A DNA stretch of 64,000 nucleotides from Sclerotinia nivalis (GCA_029531795.1 JAPEIS010000001.1:1612001-1676000); one strand, 5' to 3'. Counted from the stretch's first letter, positions 1-14,188 are shown. A program made the numbers and translations. Notes: generated by a model from the letters alone, not told the origin.

Positions 1-2610
1 CGAATATCCTCGATCTCTGATTTCAAGGATGGAAGTCGCGGGATATATCATTAAATGCGTTTCCCAATTGAGTATATGATTTTCCCTCCCCTATACTTAT
101 TTGAGCCACCAGAACGGAAAATAGACCTTGGCACTTTCGAAACCAGCCCCCAATAATGTGGCACGGATATCCTTTTTTTTTTCTACGCCCTGTGGGATTT
201 GCAATGTATTCGTAATCATCCACTATACCTAGGAATAGAAAGGAATTTACTAGTGTGTGCGCAGTGTCTTGAATCTCGAAGGAAAAGTATCCCAAACCGA
301 CGGGATCATTTAATTTCGTTACTGGCAATTACCTAGATACCAAAAATGCCAGTGGTAACAAAAGAAAAGAAATTCAGGCAAGCATGATTAACGAGGCCGC
401 AGTGTCCCAGCCCTAGCGTTCGTTGTATATTACATCTATGGAAATATTCCCTCTAATGTGAGTTAAATACCCCGAATAGGAAAGTAGGGCAATGCAGCCC
501 ACGTGAAAATCCCAATTCCTCGACCTTTTCGTGCAAAGCTCTGGACGCTTTTACGACGGAATGGAAAACGCATGATCGACGGCGGTGAAGTCAAAGTATG
601 GGGGTTTGAGATATTGCATGAGAGGTGGTAGATGTGTGGGTGGTAAAAATGAGGGTTGATATCAAATGATCATATGGATCTACCAATCTCGCGAGAGCTT
701 TCTACTCGGCGTCTGAATAGGGAATATAGAGGTGGCTTCACAAGGAACAGAACGCAGCACGCACTGCACAAATGCCACACACACATACACATACACACAC
801 ATGTTTCTTCAGCCTTACGCGGCGAGCATTATATTAGTTGCTGGGAATTGTCGGTGCTTCTTTGCTGCGGAGGCTCCGTAATAGTACGATGTGCGATGCG
901 CGATGTGCGATGCGGTGCGCAACCAAATTATGTGCTCGGTGGAAACAAGCCTCAGGGACCAGAAGGCTTGATCCTTATGTACGTAGGTTGATATGTTATG
1001 TTAACGTTACTTTCGAATCCATGATCAATGAGGTATGAATGATGCTGGCGATGCGGTGCATTCATCCACGTTTGGCCTTTTGTCGAATAAATAAATGAAT
1101 ATACGTATGATCTACTCCTCGGCGTGCAGATAGAAAGATGGACGGCGGCGAGTCTGTGATGTTGTTATGCATACCATTGCAATTTGTAAGTGTGCATTTT
1201 CGCTATGGTGATATGTACCGAGCTCGGTGGGATTAACATGGCCTTGTCAATTTGTATGTCGATTACAGTTATGAGCCGATTGTACTACATTGATTCCTGC
1301 CTCGGATGGTACTCTGAAGAATTAAATGAATAATCGAATGACAAAGCATTGCCCATGATACGATTAGATACATTATCCAAGCCATTTAATCCCATTCCAT
1401 CATTATCGTCGTTGTCCCTATAGCAAGAATCTAGATCTAGTTACCAATATCCATATAGCCTATAATTTAAACATACCCCTCGTTCCCAACCCAATCAAAA
1501 CTCTCCTTTCGCCACAACCCGATCGGAGCGCACGAAACGGTCGCGCATCATTTTCCCACAATGGGCTTTTGATCTCCATTGTCTTATTCTCAACGTCAAA
1601 CAACATGCCATGTACGGAGTAGAGTCATATTAGTGGGGAAGAAGGAAAGATAGGGAAACTAGGGAAACTAGGTCAGTAGAGCCTGGGCAAGAGTCGAGAT
1701 TAAATTTAAAGTCACGATATAACAAGTTAGTAACCTGTAGCCTAACCAATCCCATTGGTCCTCTCGTACAGATTTTCCTTACCCAATCCGAACCAGCCAT
1801 AGACAAAACCCGTACGGACGAAAGCCTTAAACGTAAAGTCATAAACCTAGCCCTGAACATGCCATGCCCGATTGAAATGAAGGGCTGTGGTGCGCTTCCA
1901 GAGAGCCTTAATTGGAAACCCTCGATGCAACTTCATGTCATTGCGCCTTACTCCTGCGTACGCGAAAATCAAATCGCAATATTATGGTATCAGATCTTCA
2001 CATTAACAATCATCTACCGCACCATTACGTAGTTTTCACGTACACCGGGTCGCACGAGAAGGATCTCCAGGTTTGAAATCGCCCCGAGTTTTCCTTTTCG
2101 AGATTTCTTGGTAAGATTACTTACTTCCTTCGCGAGGGATGAGATGATATGTATGGGGTATCCATGCGAAGGATCCATATGGAATGGTATACCGTCTAAG
2201 AAAGACAAGAGGTCCTGAAGATCTCGGATATACGTTTTTTATGGTTATGATGTGTATTTTATGCATAAAATTTGACGGCGAAAGTCAAAATTTGAGGAAC
2301 GTAGCGTGCAAGGTCCAAGGTCCAAGGTCAAAGGCACATTTGATGATGCGGTGGAGTCCCCATTTTATCAGCCTTCGATCATGTGGAGTTGTCTCAATTG
2401 CTCGGACCAAAAACCAAGGCTCAACGTTAACTTACTCAACGGCGTGCTGGTTAGTGAGTGCTTGTTTTAGTTCATCCATAGACCATCTGTTTGAAGTTTG
2501 GCGTATCTGGATATTAATTCTTGTATTGACGGCGCGTTAAACGATCTGGAATTCCCACCGCTCTCCTCCGACAACCACCATTTATAATATGGATATAAAA
2601 AGTACGCACG

Positions 2611-2628
2611 ATATATATATATATATAT
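2611..2628. repeat. (AT)9 microsatellite
   Basis: Nine uninterrupted AT units in an intergenic region. A similar AT tract lies at 5449-5464. Confidence 0.9.
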
Positions 2629-5448
2629 CACAGGCTAAATTTCGTACATTTTCAAAATTGTCAGTACGTGAAATGCGCCTCGACATATGTTTAAGAATCT
2701 ATATATAATCACCTCGACCACCACATTTTGACCGTACCACCAACAATGCAGTAAAGATGCCAGGGCATCTCTAGCCAAAGCTAGAGATTGCTCAGCCCTT
2801 CCCATCCCGGTACTTTGTCACTGGGAGTGCTCGCAGCATGTTCAGATGCCAATAAAGCATAGTGGGGCATAATGTCAGCACCTTAAACGACGATTGCAGA
2901 CCGGTGGTTGAGAAGAAGATTTTCTGAGGGCTTGGTAATGCGTGCTTGTTCGTGCTTACGTACAGATTGAACCAAGCATGCCACGCATGGAAGCATGCTC
3001 GAATCATCTTCAGCGATGATGAAATGCCTGTGTGGGATTAAGATATCACATAAGACTTCAGAACTAAGGAAATGACTGGATGCCAGGGCCCCGGGTACTT
3101 ACTTTACTCTAGAACACTGTAATGAAGAATGGTATGAGATGTTCCGCATGTATCATGTAATCAGTAAGAAAAGTATCCTGGAAACCACGCGGGAAATGCA
3201 ATAAGATACCCATAAACCATTTTCAATCACGGGGTGAGACTCGGGAGGATGGGATTTACCCACTTTGTGAGGCCCGAGAGGCTGGAGCCGGAGTACTCTT
3301 CGTTATCCCATAAGATCAACGTTTCGTCGCAGACTTACATTTTAAAATACCGCACGAGAATTTCGATGCTTCAGTGACCCACATTTAAATTGAGTTCGAC
3401 TTGATTATACCAGAGAACAGTATAATGCGGATGCCAAGATTCTTGCTAAAGATGCAAGTCGGACGAAAGACTCCGCTTCTAGAACTTTAGATGAGAGATT
3501 TACGAGACGAGACGAGTACTATCGATTCAGGAACCGTAATTTCCAGCCCTTACATTAGAGATAGTGAGCCCTTAAACGTATCCATGCGAGGAACCCGGTC
3601 AAAGCACCCTGAAGCTTGGTTGGTCTTGCGACTGCTGTTGAAGATACAGCATGTGGCAGTCGACTATTCTCCCAGGTGGCTTTTGAGGACTTAGTAGTGA
3701 ACAAGCTTCTGTAAGCTTCCATAGGCTTATGTATCCATGAACAGTCATCACTAGATCCAAAGTCTGGTATAGATATATTGCTCTCAGAATTTTTTTGGTG
3801 CTGTGACTAACCAATCTAGCACTGAAAATGGAGTGGCCCTAACCGTGAAAAGGCAAGCACTTTTGCTGACAACTATCGTGGCTAAGGGAACAGGTAGGAT
3901 AATGATAGGAATAGAAACATAGGAAAATTCCTTCATCGGAGTCATTCGTCAAAATGAAGGGGGAAACATTAAGGAGAAGAGGCGGCAGGCGGGACTGACA
4001 GGACTCGTAACTATCAATATTCCTGATGGGTTGCACTGGCCGATACATTCGGATTTAGGAGTTAGATTTCATTAGTGAAGGAAGGCATTAATTCCGCCAT
4101 AAAACTTTGGAACACTTTCGCCGTAAATCCGAATCTATATGGTGTTCGTTATTCATTGCTGATCGTTCATGGCAAAGAAAAAAATAACTCTTCACCGCAA
4201 AACATGTGTAACCGTATCCTAAACCTCGGCCTCGATCAACCCCATGCTAGAAACCCGATCTAAAGCCAATTTGTAACAGCAGGTCTCGAAGCACTTTGAT
4301 GCCTAAGATTATTGATTTCATCGTGGTGTTGGACAGCTAATGATTGCGGAAAACAATTCCGTTTGTCGTTGCTACAGTACACGATGTTGGAAGACAACAC
4401 AACAAGCTACTTTCGGATTATTTGGCATCTGTAAAGATGAGAGGGGAAGATGGCGACCGGGTAGGGCTGAGCAGTCAATGGTGTCATGCGCAACGAGGCC
4501 ATCTGGGCATCTAATGCGATATTCGGTCGCACCGGAATGGAAGATGCGAGGATTTGTGGATGCTTCGTTAATCATCTTCCCTTTCGTAACATGAGCATAA
4601 AATTGTGGTACTCCGCTACTGTTCGACTTTCTCACCGTCGTTGAATTACGACTTTGCTCGGTAAAGCATAAATTTGCAATGATGATTGGCTGATAAGTGT
4701 ATAACAGGGGTTAAAATACTCCATGCAACCAATTTTCCTGCGGTGTGGACTTTGATTGATGGCGGAGAAGGTCGGGGGGAGTCGGGGGTGTCTGTGTGTT
4801 CAAGGGTTCGGTTTGTTATTAACTTGTTGTGATGGTGTGTGGAGTTTTTGGTTCCTAAGAAATATAGTAACGTTTGGGATTTTTCCTATTTTTTTCCTGT
4901 CTTCTTCGGTCTGTCATCCAATCAATTTATTATCTCGTCCCCAAGTATCTCGCTCATCGGCCGTCGAAATAAAATAAACATATGACAAAGCACGTGTACT
5001 TCCAGGGCTGGATGTGACACGGCAAGGATAATGGCTTGGGGATGATCAAATCGCAATCAATTACTGTAGACGGCGATGTCAATCTCAAGATGCTGAAGAA
5101 TTTTCTTGGCTTAATGGGCCTAAGGGGCTTGAATCAAATTGACTTGTCCAGATTAAATGTGAACACCAGTTAGAATATTTGAAGTATATCGCGACACCCG
5201 CAATCATTTTTCCATAGAGATTGGGCAGATGAATCTTCTTTAAAAAAAAATATATATGTATATATGATGCATGGTGATGCATGGAGATAGTGATTAAAAT
5301 CCATTGAAAGTAGACCGACCTATAGGGAAGCTTTTCCCGGTAGTTAACCTAGTTTTACGTACCTACATAACTACGCACTTATCTAAACCCCTCTCCTAAA
5401 AGCCGACCCTGTAAATAACAGTTACTACCTAACTATAGTAAATGCTCG

Positions 5449-5464
5449 ATATATATATATATAT
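5449..5464. repeat. (AT)8 microsatellite
   Basis: Eight uninterrupted AT units in intergenic DNA, flanked by GC-containing unique sequence. Confidence 0.85.
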
Positions 5465-6282
5465 CATCCTAAATATTCATATTTACGAATGTCATGAATA
5501 GATTTTAGCCATGTTAGAAACGATGTCGGCGACCTCAAAGAATCTTGTGATTGTTCTTCGAGTAGAAATCGTAAAAGGGGAAGGGGAAGGGAAATGGGCT
5601 TAGAGCCTACTAGTTAGGTGTTGGTTCACAGGTGTGATGGAATCGTTTCGTTTACTCATTCATGGCTTCCGATGTACTAAAATGGAGCCTCCAATCCCAG
5701 TACAGAAGGCCATGCTTTCCATGAATAGTATGGCCAAGATGATGTTCTCGAATATGTCTGATAATGCTTCCGTGACTCGTAACTAATCCAGTGAATAATG
5801 TCTATCGCGTCGTTTATCGGTCTCAAGGTTTTACTTTTGTACCAGGGTCCAATTGTCCGAGAAAGGTCTTCAGGCAACCATTTTGACTATGCGACAAGAC
5901 GGATGCATTGTGATGTGATAATTATCTCGATCTGGGCATTGAATGATTTGATATCGTGGCTGATACTAAGTCACGAATGTACACCATTTTACAGTGATTA
6001 GATGATTGTCACCGTTGCTAGTTACTAACCATTAGACCTTGCCTTGCCTCGCCTTGTCAGTACGCAGTATGTAAATTAATTACACATCAATCACAGTAGT
6101 AATCATTTCCTACCTACGAGATGAACATTGGATACTGGTACGAGCTGTTAGTTCTATATCTAAAATTAACATTTACACCATGGGGACAAGAACGAGGAGA
6201 ATACTAATATGGGGAAGTGGAAAATCTAAATGGGCAGTGAGAAGGAAGTTGGTAGACTGTGTATTTCGTTTGTGCGTTCATC

Positions 6283-6308
6283 GGTTCATGGTTCATGGTT
6301 CATGGTTC
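6283..6308. repeat. GGTTCAT 7-bp tandem repeat, about 3.7 copies
   Basis: Three exact GGTTCAT units followed by GGTTC with a changed end. The unit is not a multiple of three in an unassigned region. This is simple-sequence expansion with no visible function. Confidence 0.85.
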
Positions 6309-7192
6309 GAGGAAGGCTTCAAAATAGTTTTCCTGTGGTTTGTGCTTCATCAATACCTAGATGTATGGTCATCTTTACTGCCATAGGGCTGGTGAGCTGG
6401 TACTTCGTAATAGGGACGACTACTTCGTCTTTTTACTGCCTCCCGTACTTTTTTTTTTAATGTTTCTATCTCTGGAATCAAGAATTAGTCAAATTAGTTA
6501 ATGAGTGTGAAATGTTTCTAAATTTATCTACATTTCATCACACACATCTTCTGGAAAGATTATTCCGGTTGGTGGTTGTGGTTGGTGCTGCTTTACGAGA
6601 TAGACATTGGTGATATGAATGATATGGCGGAAATCTATTAATGGTCCTTAATTAATCCACAATTCCAATTTGAGAGATTTTGACCACGAAATTGGATCTT
6701 TAGTGCGCCTCACACATGCATGTGGATGAATGTACCCTTTTTAGGTTTGGACTCGGTGTCTATGGGATGGTGTGTGTTCGTTCTGGCAGAATCGATTGCC
6801 CCAGCTGCACGGCGCACCTCCCGGCCGTTTTGAACAGGGTGTGCAAAGTGGCTTACAAGGGGCATGCTGTGCAGGGGTATCTAAAGTAATTGCAGGGGAT
6901 TTTTTTCTTCTAGGGTTTTTGGACAGGGTTTCGTCGTTTGTGTTGTAGTGTAGCTGAGCAAGAAGTGCGCCAGGATTCGGGGCCAAGTGGTTTGAGAATT
7001 CCGTATCGCTGCGTCAGTTTGGTTATCCCGCATTCACATATATATGGAGGAATGCCCCCCAGTGTAGGGGCAACTCAAGACCTTGTTGTAACAGAACTTC
7101 AGATCCTCAAAGCCTGCTCGAGCTCTATCTTCAACCTTTCTACCTTTGATACTCAATCAGTACACTTTCATTACTTCGAATAAACTATCAAC

Positions 7193-8124
7193 ATGTCTCG
7201 ACACAGCTATTCATACTCTACGGCTACCACCGCCAGACATATGACAACTCACGGCACCAGCAGCGCCTTCAGCAGTTCTGCCAATCCAGATGAAGACTGG
7301 ACAAAGATTTCTGATCTTGCTGAGCGCAGAAGAATTCAGAATCGTATTGCTCAAAGAAACTACCGTAAGTTGTTCAGTCATAGCTTTGAATCATCAACAG
7401 CCACTAATTCTTTTTAGGCAAGAAGCTCAAGAGACGTCTCGAAGACCTCGAGCGCAGAGCCGGTTCCTCTTCAGCTTCCCCACCTCAAGCGCATGTGGAG
7501 CTTCATCAACAACCAGAGTGCAGCAACGAGAATCAACAATACAGGAGGAGCCCAGAAAATGTGCAACGACAAGTCTCTCCAAGACTTTTGCCTAGCCAAT
7601 ACACGCCTCCTATGCACAGCGATGACGAGATCATCTTTTCTCAGAATTTCGATCGTGATGGATCTAGAACACCACCTCTATTTACATATCACACATACCC
7701 TGCTCCAGAGGATATTTCCTATCCACCATACCCACATTCGCAGCCATATCGCGCAGTTTCCGACAGTGAACGATCAGAAGCATACCAGCATTACATGGCA
7801 CCTACAGTGCCAGTGACTTTGCCTTCCATGATGCATTTCAACAACGCAATCAAGCGAGAACCTGAAGATACCATGAGTCCCTACAATATGAGCTACCAAG
7901 GCTTGCCAGCAATTGATATTCATTCACATCACGGTTATGATAATCCTCATGTAAGGCACCCTCAAGCTGCGAAGCCACTTGGTTTGGGTCCTAACAGATA
8001 TATGCAGACGCCACCTCTATCACACTCTTACGAGCATTCTACCACATGTTCCGAGTCCGGATACCAATATCCCACTACTCCTCTTTCCATGCCTCCCTCA
8101 CCACGCATGATGGCGCATATATGA
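7193..8124 (+). CDS. bZIP-like transcription factor with short zipper
   Basis: Two exons, 7193-7364 and 7418-8124, give 292 residues. The 53-bp intron opens with GTAAGT and closes with TTTTTAG, and splicing splits the Arg codon of the basic region. The spliced DNA-binding segment at residues about 44-70 reads ERRRIQNRIAQRNYRKKLKR followed by RLEDLERRA. The N-x7-R core is that of fungal bZIP basic regions (established family knowledge). Only about two heptads with leucine follow before the chain becomes Ser/Pro-rich and disordered, so the zipper looks truncated. The remainder (residues 80-292) is rich in Pro, His, Tyr and Ser, typical of a regulatory tail. ATG at 7193 is the first in frame. 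A nuclear regulator is inferred; targets are unknown. Confidence 0.85.
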
Positions 8125-9456
8125 GAGACGGTATCAAAATGACGATTCAGGATATTTGATTCTTTTGCTTGGGATATGTGAAACAGAGTTCGAAGTGCTC
8201 GACACTCGCTTTAGATGGTATTTGGGCATTGCTTGGAAATGACGGAAGATCTGGGAGGAACAAATCAATGGGAGTCGGGAGTGTACGGAGTTTGATTTAC
8301 TGCTGGTAGAAATGAAGGAACGATCCCAATGTCAATACCCAGTACGATTAGTGTTTTTTTCCTTTCATTCTTTTGTATAGCAAAATCTGGAAATGACCTC
8401 TCTAAACCTTGCAGTCCAATATTTTCGATATCATTGTGATATGCCATATGATTTGCGTGAGAATTTCATCGCCATGCACCAAATGCCATGCTTAAAAATA
8501 GATATGTTCATAGTCACTAACATACACAATTCTTATCTCCACACCGAGACCGAGACTTGATCTGCGAGGCCTACTATCTCCGTTCTAACAGTGTGTATCA
8601 TCGGCCAACAGACCTGGTGGACTCCCGGGACCATCACGATTCGAGCAAGGGGACGGAAGTATAAGGCCAGAGCTTCTCGGTCGAAAGATCGATTTGTGAT
8701 CAATTTTCTGTGCGAACTCGGGTTATACTCTTTGACGACCGATGGACGAGCTCTCTCCTAGTATCCAGTCGCCGCAGTCGGACGGTTAATGCATGGTTTG
8801 TTGTAAATTAACGGTGATGATCCTTGAAGTATCAGTGTTACTGTTACTGTTGGTGTTTGTTTTGTTTTGTTGGTAGTGTTGTTGGATCAAGCATTAGATC
8901 AAGCATTAGAAGTAATAAAATAAAATAAAAGACCCCAAAGTCCGAGTGTACCCAAACACCACAATTGCCAATTTGCTTGATTTGGCGCACGGACCGGAAT
9001 TTCTTTTTTCCTTAGAAAAGTTCAAAAAACGCGCTTAATGAAATGAGACCCGAAGACCTGGTAAATGATTAATGATTATACTGTAAGATCTACATTTTCA
9101 TATACTAGGCATAACTTCCAAAATCATTGGATAATCTATACGGGACAGTATTTGAAATTAATCCTTTCATTTCAACAGTCAATGCAGTGAGTGTCTAAGA
9201 TCTAATCCCCCTACCAGAAGGCTAGAGGTATTTCTGCCAGTTTTGTGTTGATCGTTGATTCAGAACGGAACTTCCTCCCTAATGTCATAACGTCATCACC
9301 ATTTATCTCAATCCATCAACATCACCATCACCATCACCAACATCATTGCTATTACCATCAGGGCATCGCCTATCAGGAGCTCGGACGATATATACAGCAC
9401 TTTAGATCATCCCATTGTTTAGAAATCCCAGACGTTAATCGACGACGATTCTATTA
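8125..9456. other. Spacer between bZIP-like and CIA30 genes
   Basis: 1.3 kb with no supported gene. It should hold the 3' UTR of the upstream gene and the promoter of the CIA30 gene. A CAT/CAC triplet-rich run lies at 9314-9346. Confidence 0.5.
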
Positions 9457-10837
9457 ATGGATCTTTTTGGCGGCTCAAAGTAAGCATCAAAATCTTCATG
9501 CAAGCAAATCTTCAGCATTTTACTAATGCTTTGTCTACCAAGGCCGTGGTCGGCTCTCGATTGGACCTCAAGTGATGATAGAGTCAGGGGTGGAGCTTCG
9601 CAATCTTATCTCGAATGCTCGACTTTCTCCTCTGTGGCTACATTCAGTGGTACACTCGACATCAAGACTCTCGGAGGTGCAGGTTTCGCATCCCAAAGAA
9701 CGACTGCAGACCATACTGTAAGTTTGTAAAATGAGGCCTGATTCTATTCCCATGTCCTTATGTTTCGAGTTCCAATCAAGAGTTTGATGATATTCACCAA
9801 ACGGGCTGGTTGCATTCTATCTGATCAGCCACCTCGCATTCTCAAACATATATCGTTACATTCGTTAAGTTGTACTTGGGAAATTTTACTCGATCTTTTC
9901 AATACCCTTTCCATTGCCATTTCTGAATGCCAAAATGCAGTTAGAACATTGAGCGTACGTTGTTTCAAGGCAACCCGGGATCTTGTATACACAATTTAGA
10001 ATGCTACACCCGTACATGGCTTCCGATTTCGTTAGACAATTACGGAATTCTGTTCTGCATATGGCTAAGTACAAAGTTATATTACTATGTCAGACGCAGA
10101 TCGGTGTCTCATGGCGGCCCGGAAATACCCTTGTTTGTGGAGTTGAATGGATACTGAAGCGCTCCAACCGACGCAGAAGAAAAGCAAGCGCTTATTCATC
10201 TCTCCAGTAATGATAAAATATACGCATCAGGTAATTCTGCGGCGAGATACGTCTGCGGAAAGTCTATCAATTGGCCATGGACTTTAAGCTAACAGCCCAA
10301 TCTGTAGTGGGACCTTGCGGCCTTTGATGGAATTCTACTCGATCTCGGAAGGAGTGATCAAAAACAATACACCTTCATCATCAAAGATGAATTGCTTCCA
10401 AAAAGTCCCAATGGCAGAGAACAAAGTACCATTAGTTGGGAGTTTGACTTCAAGGGCGCTGTAGATCATTCACTCGTTTTTGTGAAATGGGCAGATTTGA
10501 AGCCCACTTATAGGGGGCGGGAAATGAAAGATGCCACTCCTTTGAATCTAAAGAATATCAAAAGGTTTAGCATTATGATGCGAAGGTATTTCCGTCAGTC
10601 CATCAAATGTCACGTTTACTAACACCGATAAGTTTTTTCGGCAGCCAAGAAGGGGATTTTTCCCTGGCCATCATGTCAATATCCGCCACAAAAGACAAAG
10701 AGAGTATCAATACACCATATCGAGATGATCCCAACGAAAAAGGTCACACGAACCTAAGTTCGGGAATAGATGAAGAAATCCCTACAAAGCGGCAGAGCTG
10801 GCTGGCCTGGTTCTTTGGGTCATGCCATGTATCATAG
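9457..10837 (+). CDS. CIA30-domain protein (complex I intermediate-associated protein 30 family)
   Basis: Four exons, 9457-9479, 9543-9717, 10308-10585 and 10633-10837, give 226 residues. The spliced protein starts MDLFGGSKPWSALDW and carries the CIA30 signature order: WTSSDDRVRGGASQS (residues about 13-28), LDIKTLGGAGFASQRT, WDLAAFDGILLDLG, a REQSTISWEFDF segment and RSFFGSQEGDFSLAI near the end. Known members (NDUFAF1 and fungal orthologues) assist mitochondrial complex I assembly. Many fungal paralogues of this short size lack a clear targeting peptide, as here. Introns 1 and 3 are 63 and 47 bp, with CTAAT/CTAAC branch sites. Intron 2 is 590 bp, far longer than any other in this gene, but the peptide joins (HT-WDL) as the family predicts. 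The last 50 residues are polar and unconserved. Confidence 0.85.
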
Positions 10838-13800
10838 AAATTGACGGATCGGTACATACATCACTGACCTTCACAGTGTCCTCGGCGGCAATCTCATCGC
10901 GCCACCATATACCCACCCCCGCTTCGATCCTTGCTCGCACGAGGTTCTTCTGAGATATTGCTGATTGGTTGATGAATACTCAATAGCACCCGAACTTAAA
11001 TGCTTACCTTGTCTGATCTCTTTATGCGGCTAGGGAGGATGATCCACTATTTTTAGAGAAAGCCCGTTGAAGATCTTCGACCGGAAGTATAATGGAATAT
11101 CCTGATTCGCATTCATGTTTGTCACAAATAAATGCGGTTGACTGTCAATGATTGAGACATTAGTTACCTCGGACCGAATTTGGTTGTAACTAGCCATGTT
11201 TACACAAGTACAAGGGACCTCATTCCTTCCGGGTGTACGGTACAACCCTGAATAAGGCTTCTTCGAAGAAGGATTCATTCAGCAAATTGATCCCAGATTG
11301 TCACATGTGTCTCTATCAATTGCCAAGACAACAACGTTTGTTAATCCCTTCATCGCATTTGCTAGCTACATATGTATTATGTATGCTTCAATCAACGACG
11401 TAACTACCATGCTGCAGTGTAGTATTCGTATACACACCACGCCTATTATCAATAAGCACTACATAAAGTTTCCCCGACTGAGCACCAGGTTTTCCTACTT
11501 TCTTCATTCTAGAAGAATTTAATTATATTACAGTATTACATCGTGTGCGGCACATTTGAATTGAGATCTTACTTCCTTCCTGTTTAGTCCCAAGCCATTC
11601 CTTCAATCCCCAATCTTCCAATTATTGTTTACCGCGATGTAGTTTTGAACCCTGGTCACACTTAACAGAAACCCTGTATCCTCGTGCTCTACGCCGCAAT
11701 ACCACCCACACCTAAAATGTGACCCTCATGTGTCGAATCTGTCGATGGCCTATCCAAATCCCTGACAGCTGAAATATTCCACGTTTTCCCCTTGTCTAAC
11801 ATCTCATTCACACCCACCCACACTTCTTCATTTCGCTTCTTTATGCTGCCCCATGCAATACCACCATACCCATACTCATACCCATACCAACCATACCGAG
11901 TACAATCCATCTGCCCCATAACGATGATTATTACATTCTCTCGTTTCCTTTCGTCTTGCGCTCTCAGCTCCTTCGCGCGAGATGTCTCAATTGAAGTCAC
12001 TTCTCCACAAACGGCACGCACGGGTAAAGAAATTTGTTAATCAATGGAAACTATGTGTTATGAACAACATGACTATGTCTCGGGATCCACGGCATAATCT
12101 CTTGGAATTGATGCTTGGATTTTAGTATTTGAATAAGGCTTCCCTTTCCGCGTGGTCAATATTTTAGGCAGGGCTGGTGCATGGAATTGCTGTGCCTTGT
12201 TAAGAAAGTTGTTACAAATTAATATTGTCATAAATGTCTCAATTTGAATCTTTAGATTCATGAGCTCATCGGGTATCCACTCACACGTTACCTTCTTGAG
12301 TAGCATACTTTTCCAATTTCACCACGAGGTACAGATAGATCTAGATTTATTTATATCTTCAAAAACATCCCATTAATTGTGCCCTTGCTCTCCGGGTATA
12401 CGGATCGTTTCGTCTACAGAATCTAGATTCTAGGCATCTCAATTCCCACGCGATAATTACCCAAAGTGGATGGTTTTCCCCATTTTCATGCATCCATTTG
12501 TTTGAAGATCAATCTTCAGAATCCTACCGTGTTTGGTTTTTCATGACCCGCTCATCTCTTTTCTTCCCTGGGTGTAAATATGTACTATGTTACTGTGTAC
12601 GCACCGTTATCGAAAAGTATCACGACTTGCTAGGTCTTCAAGCAAGATTCGTTCTATATTCCACCACTATTATACGAGCACGCTATGCATAATGCACTCC
12701 TCCATCACATATGCACTCGAACCACGTTTTACTCGGCCCCCATCTCCCTTACTCATCCGTTTAAAGTCAATTACCCAACCAACCACAGCACATCTTGCCC
12801 AAACCATCACTTTGCCATTTAGCCTACGGGGTACAGTAACAGTACAATCTTCATGACTAAAAACAAAACACCATCATCACCATGACTAAGCATTCCTAGA
12901 ATGGAAAACTTCTAGAAACGCTCAGTGCAGATTTCTGTACACAACAATCAGCACATCGCTGAGTAATGAGTACATCTATCACAATGATGTAAGACGGGCA
13001 TCACCACATTTGAGAACTGATGAACCAAACCGCCTTACCGCCCCGAAGGTTCAGGTACGAGTGAGTACACGCATACCCATTCATCATTCCTCATTCATCT
13101 GATGCTCACCACAGTACGAGTACCGTATGTAAGTGACCGCATATCCGTGCAGGTACGAGATACCGGCTTACATACTCGATCTTTGGGCCTCAGTAGGTGG
13201 GAAGGTAGGTGGTACAAGTTTGTTCCGCTAGCTGAGGACCTGCCGTCATTTGATCGCAAGACGAGGATTGGGTGTGTTTCTTTTATTCCTGTTTTTTTTT
13301 TGTTATTATTCCTTCAAGATGATTTTGTCTGGCCATATCGGTTAAGTCTCCGCGACTTGTTTCATGATGTCTGTCGTAAGATATGTGGTGTTTTCTCTGT
13401 AGATAGATGTCACTCCTAGTACAGTACCACAACATCCAGTTGCAAGATGCTACAGCCGTGAAATACGAACAAATGTATCTAGAAAAATTCTCCATTCCCA
13501 TCAATCAATCAATCAATCATCCACAAAAATAGATCCATACAATCCCAAATTCCTAATCCCCTTTCCCATTCATCCGATTTCCAAATATTTCCTATAACGT
13601 AACCACGAAGTACATAGGTAACACCCCCATGCGAAAGTCCCCTCCCAAATCGGAAGAAGACGCACCGCTCATATCTCTGTGTCACCACACCAAACACCAA
13701 ACACCACACACCACACACCACACCGAAATCTCAATCCCCCCATCCCACGCCCCGTTTATACACCAAGCCCTATCACATATTTCCTACGTAAGAATACCAC

Positions 13801-14188
13801 TCTACTACATACCGTATCATCTACCTACATTCTCCGCACACCGCTTCTGCGCCCTATATACCTAAATACTGACATATCTCCGATTCGTAGGCCTAGGCTT
13901 GGTGATCTCAAGATGATGCATGGATATGACATATTTTGTCAGATTACTTTCTCATATATTTACCAAACCTAACCAAAGGAAGAAAAAGGACGAAAAGAAA
14001 AGAGATTTGATGAATCGCCCCCACCACCATCAAATATACACAAACACCATACCTTGTACAATACAAAACCTCCACGTCGCAGCCAAGAAAGAGGCAGTGT
14101 AAGCCTCTTCTCTGTGCAAGTCCTGCGACTGCCATTATTATACGTAGATAGTATCTAAAGCATTAAAGGCTCAAAAAAGAAAAAAAGA

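Larger units (their letters stand above)
1..7192. other. Gene-poor AT-rich region upstream of the bZIP-like gene
   Basis: No open frame here has the length, splice pattern or recognisable family to be called a gene. The longest is a 101-codon frame on the minus strand near the left edge (23-328), which I do not recognise. Visible structure is limited to simple repeats: a CA-rich run near 778-802, a GATGTGCGATGCG-type run near 889-920, AT dinucleotide tracts at 2611-2628 and 5449-5464, and a 7-base repeat at 6283-6308. The final few hundred bases must include the promoter and 5' leader of the gene starting at 7193. Non-coding RNAs cannot be excluded. Confidence 0.5.

Noticed and set aside
23..328. 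101-codon minus-strand frame at the left edge
   Set aside because: It has an ATG and reasonable composition but no motif, no splice context and no family that I recognise. Left unannotated.
6283..6310. GGTTCGA as tRNA B box
   Set aside because: It is the end of a 7-base tandem repeat with no tRNA arms.
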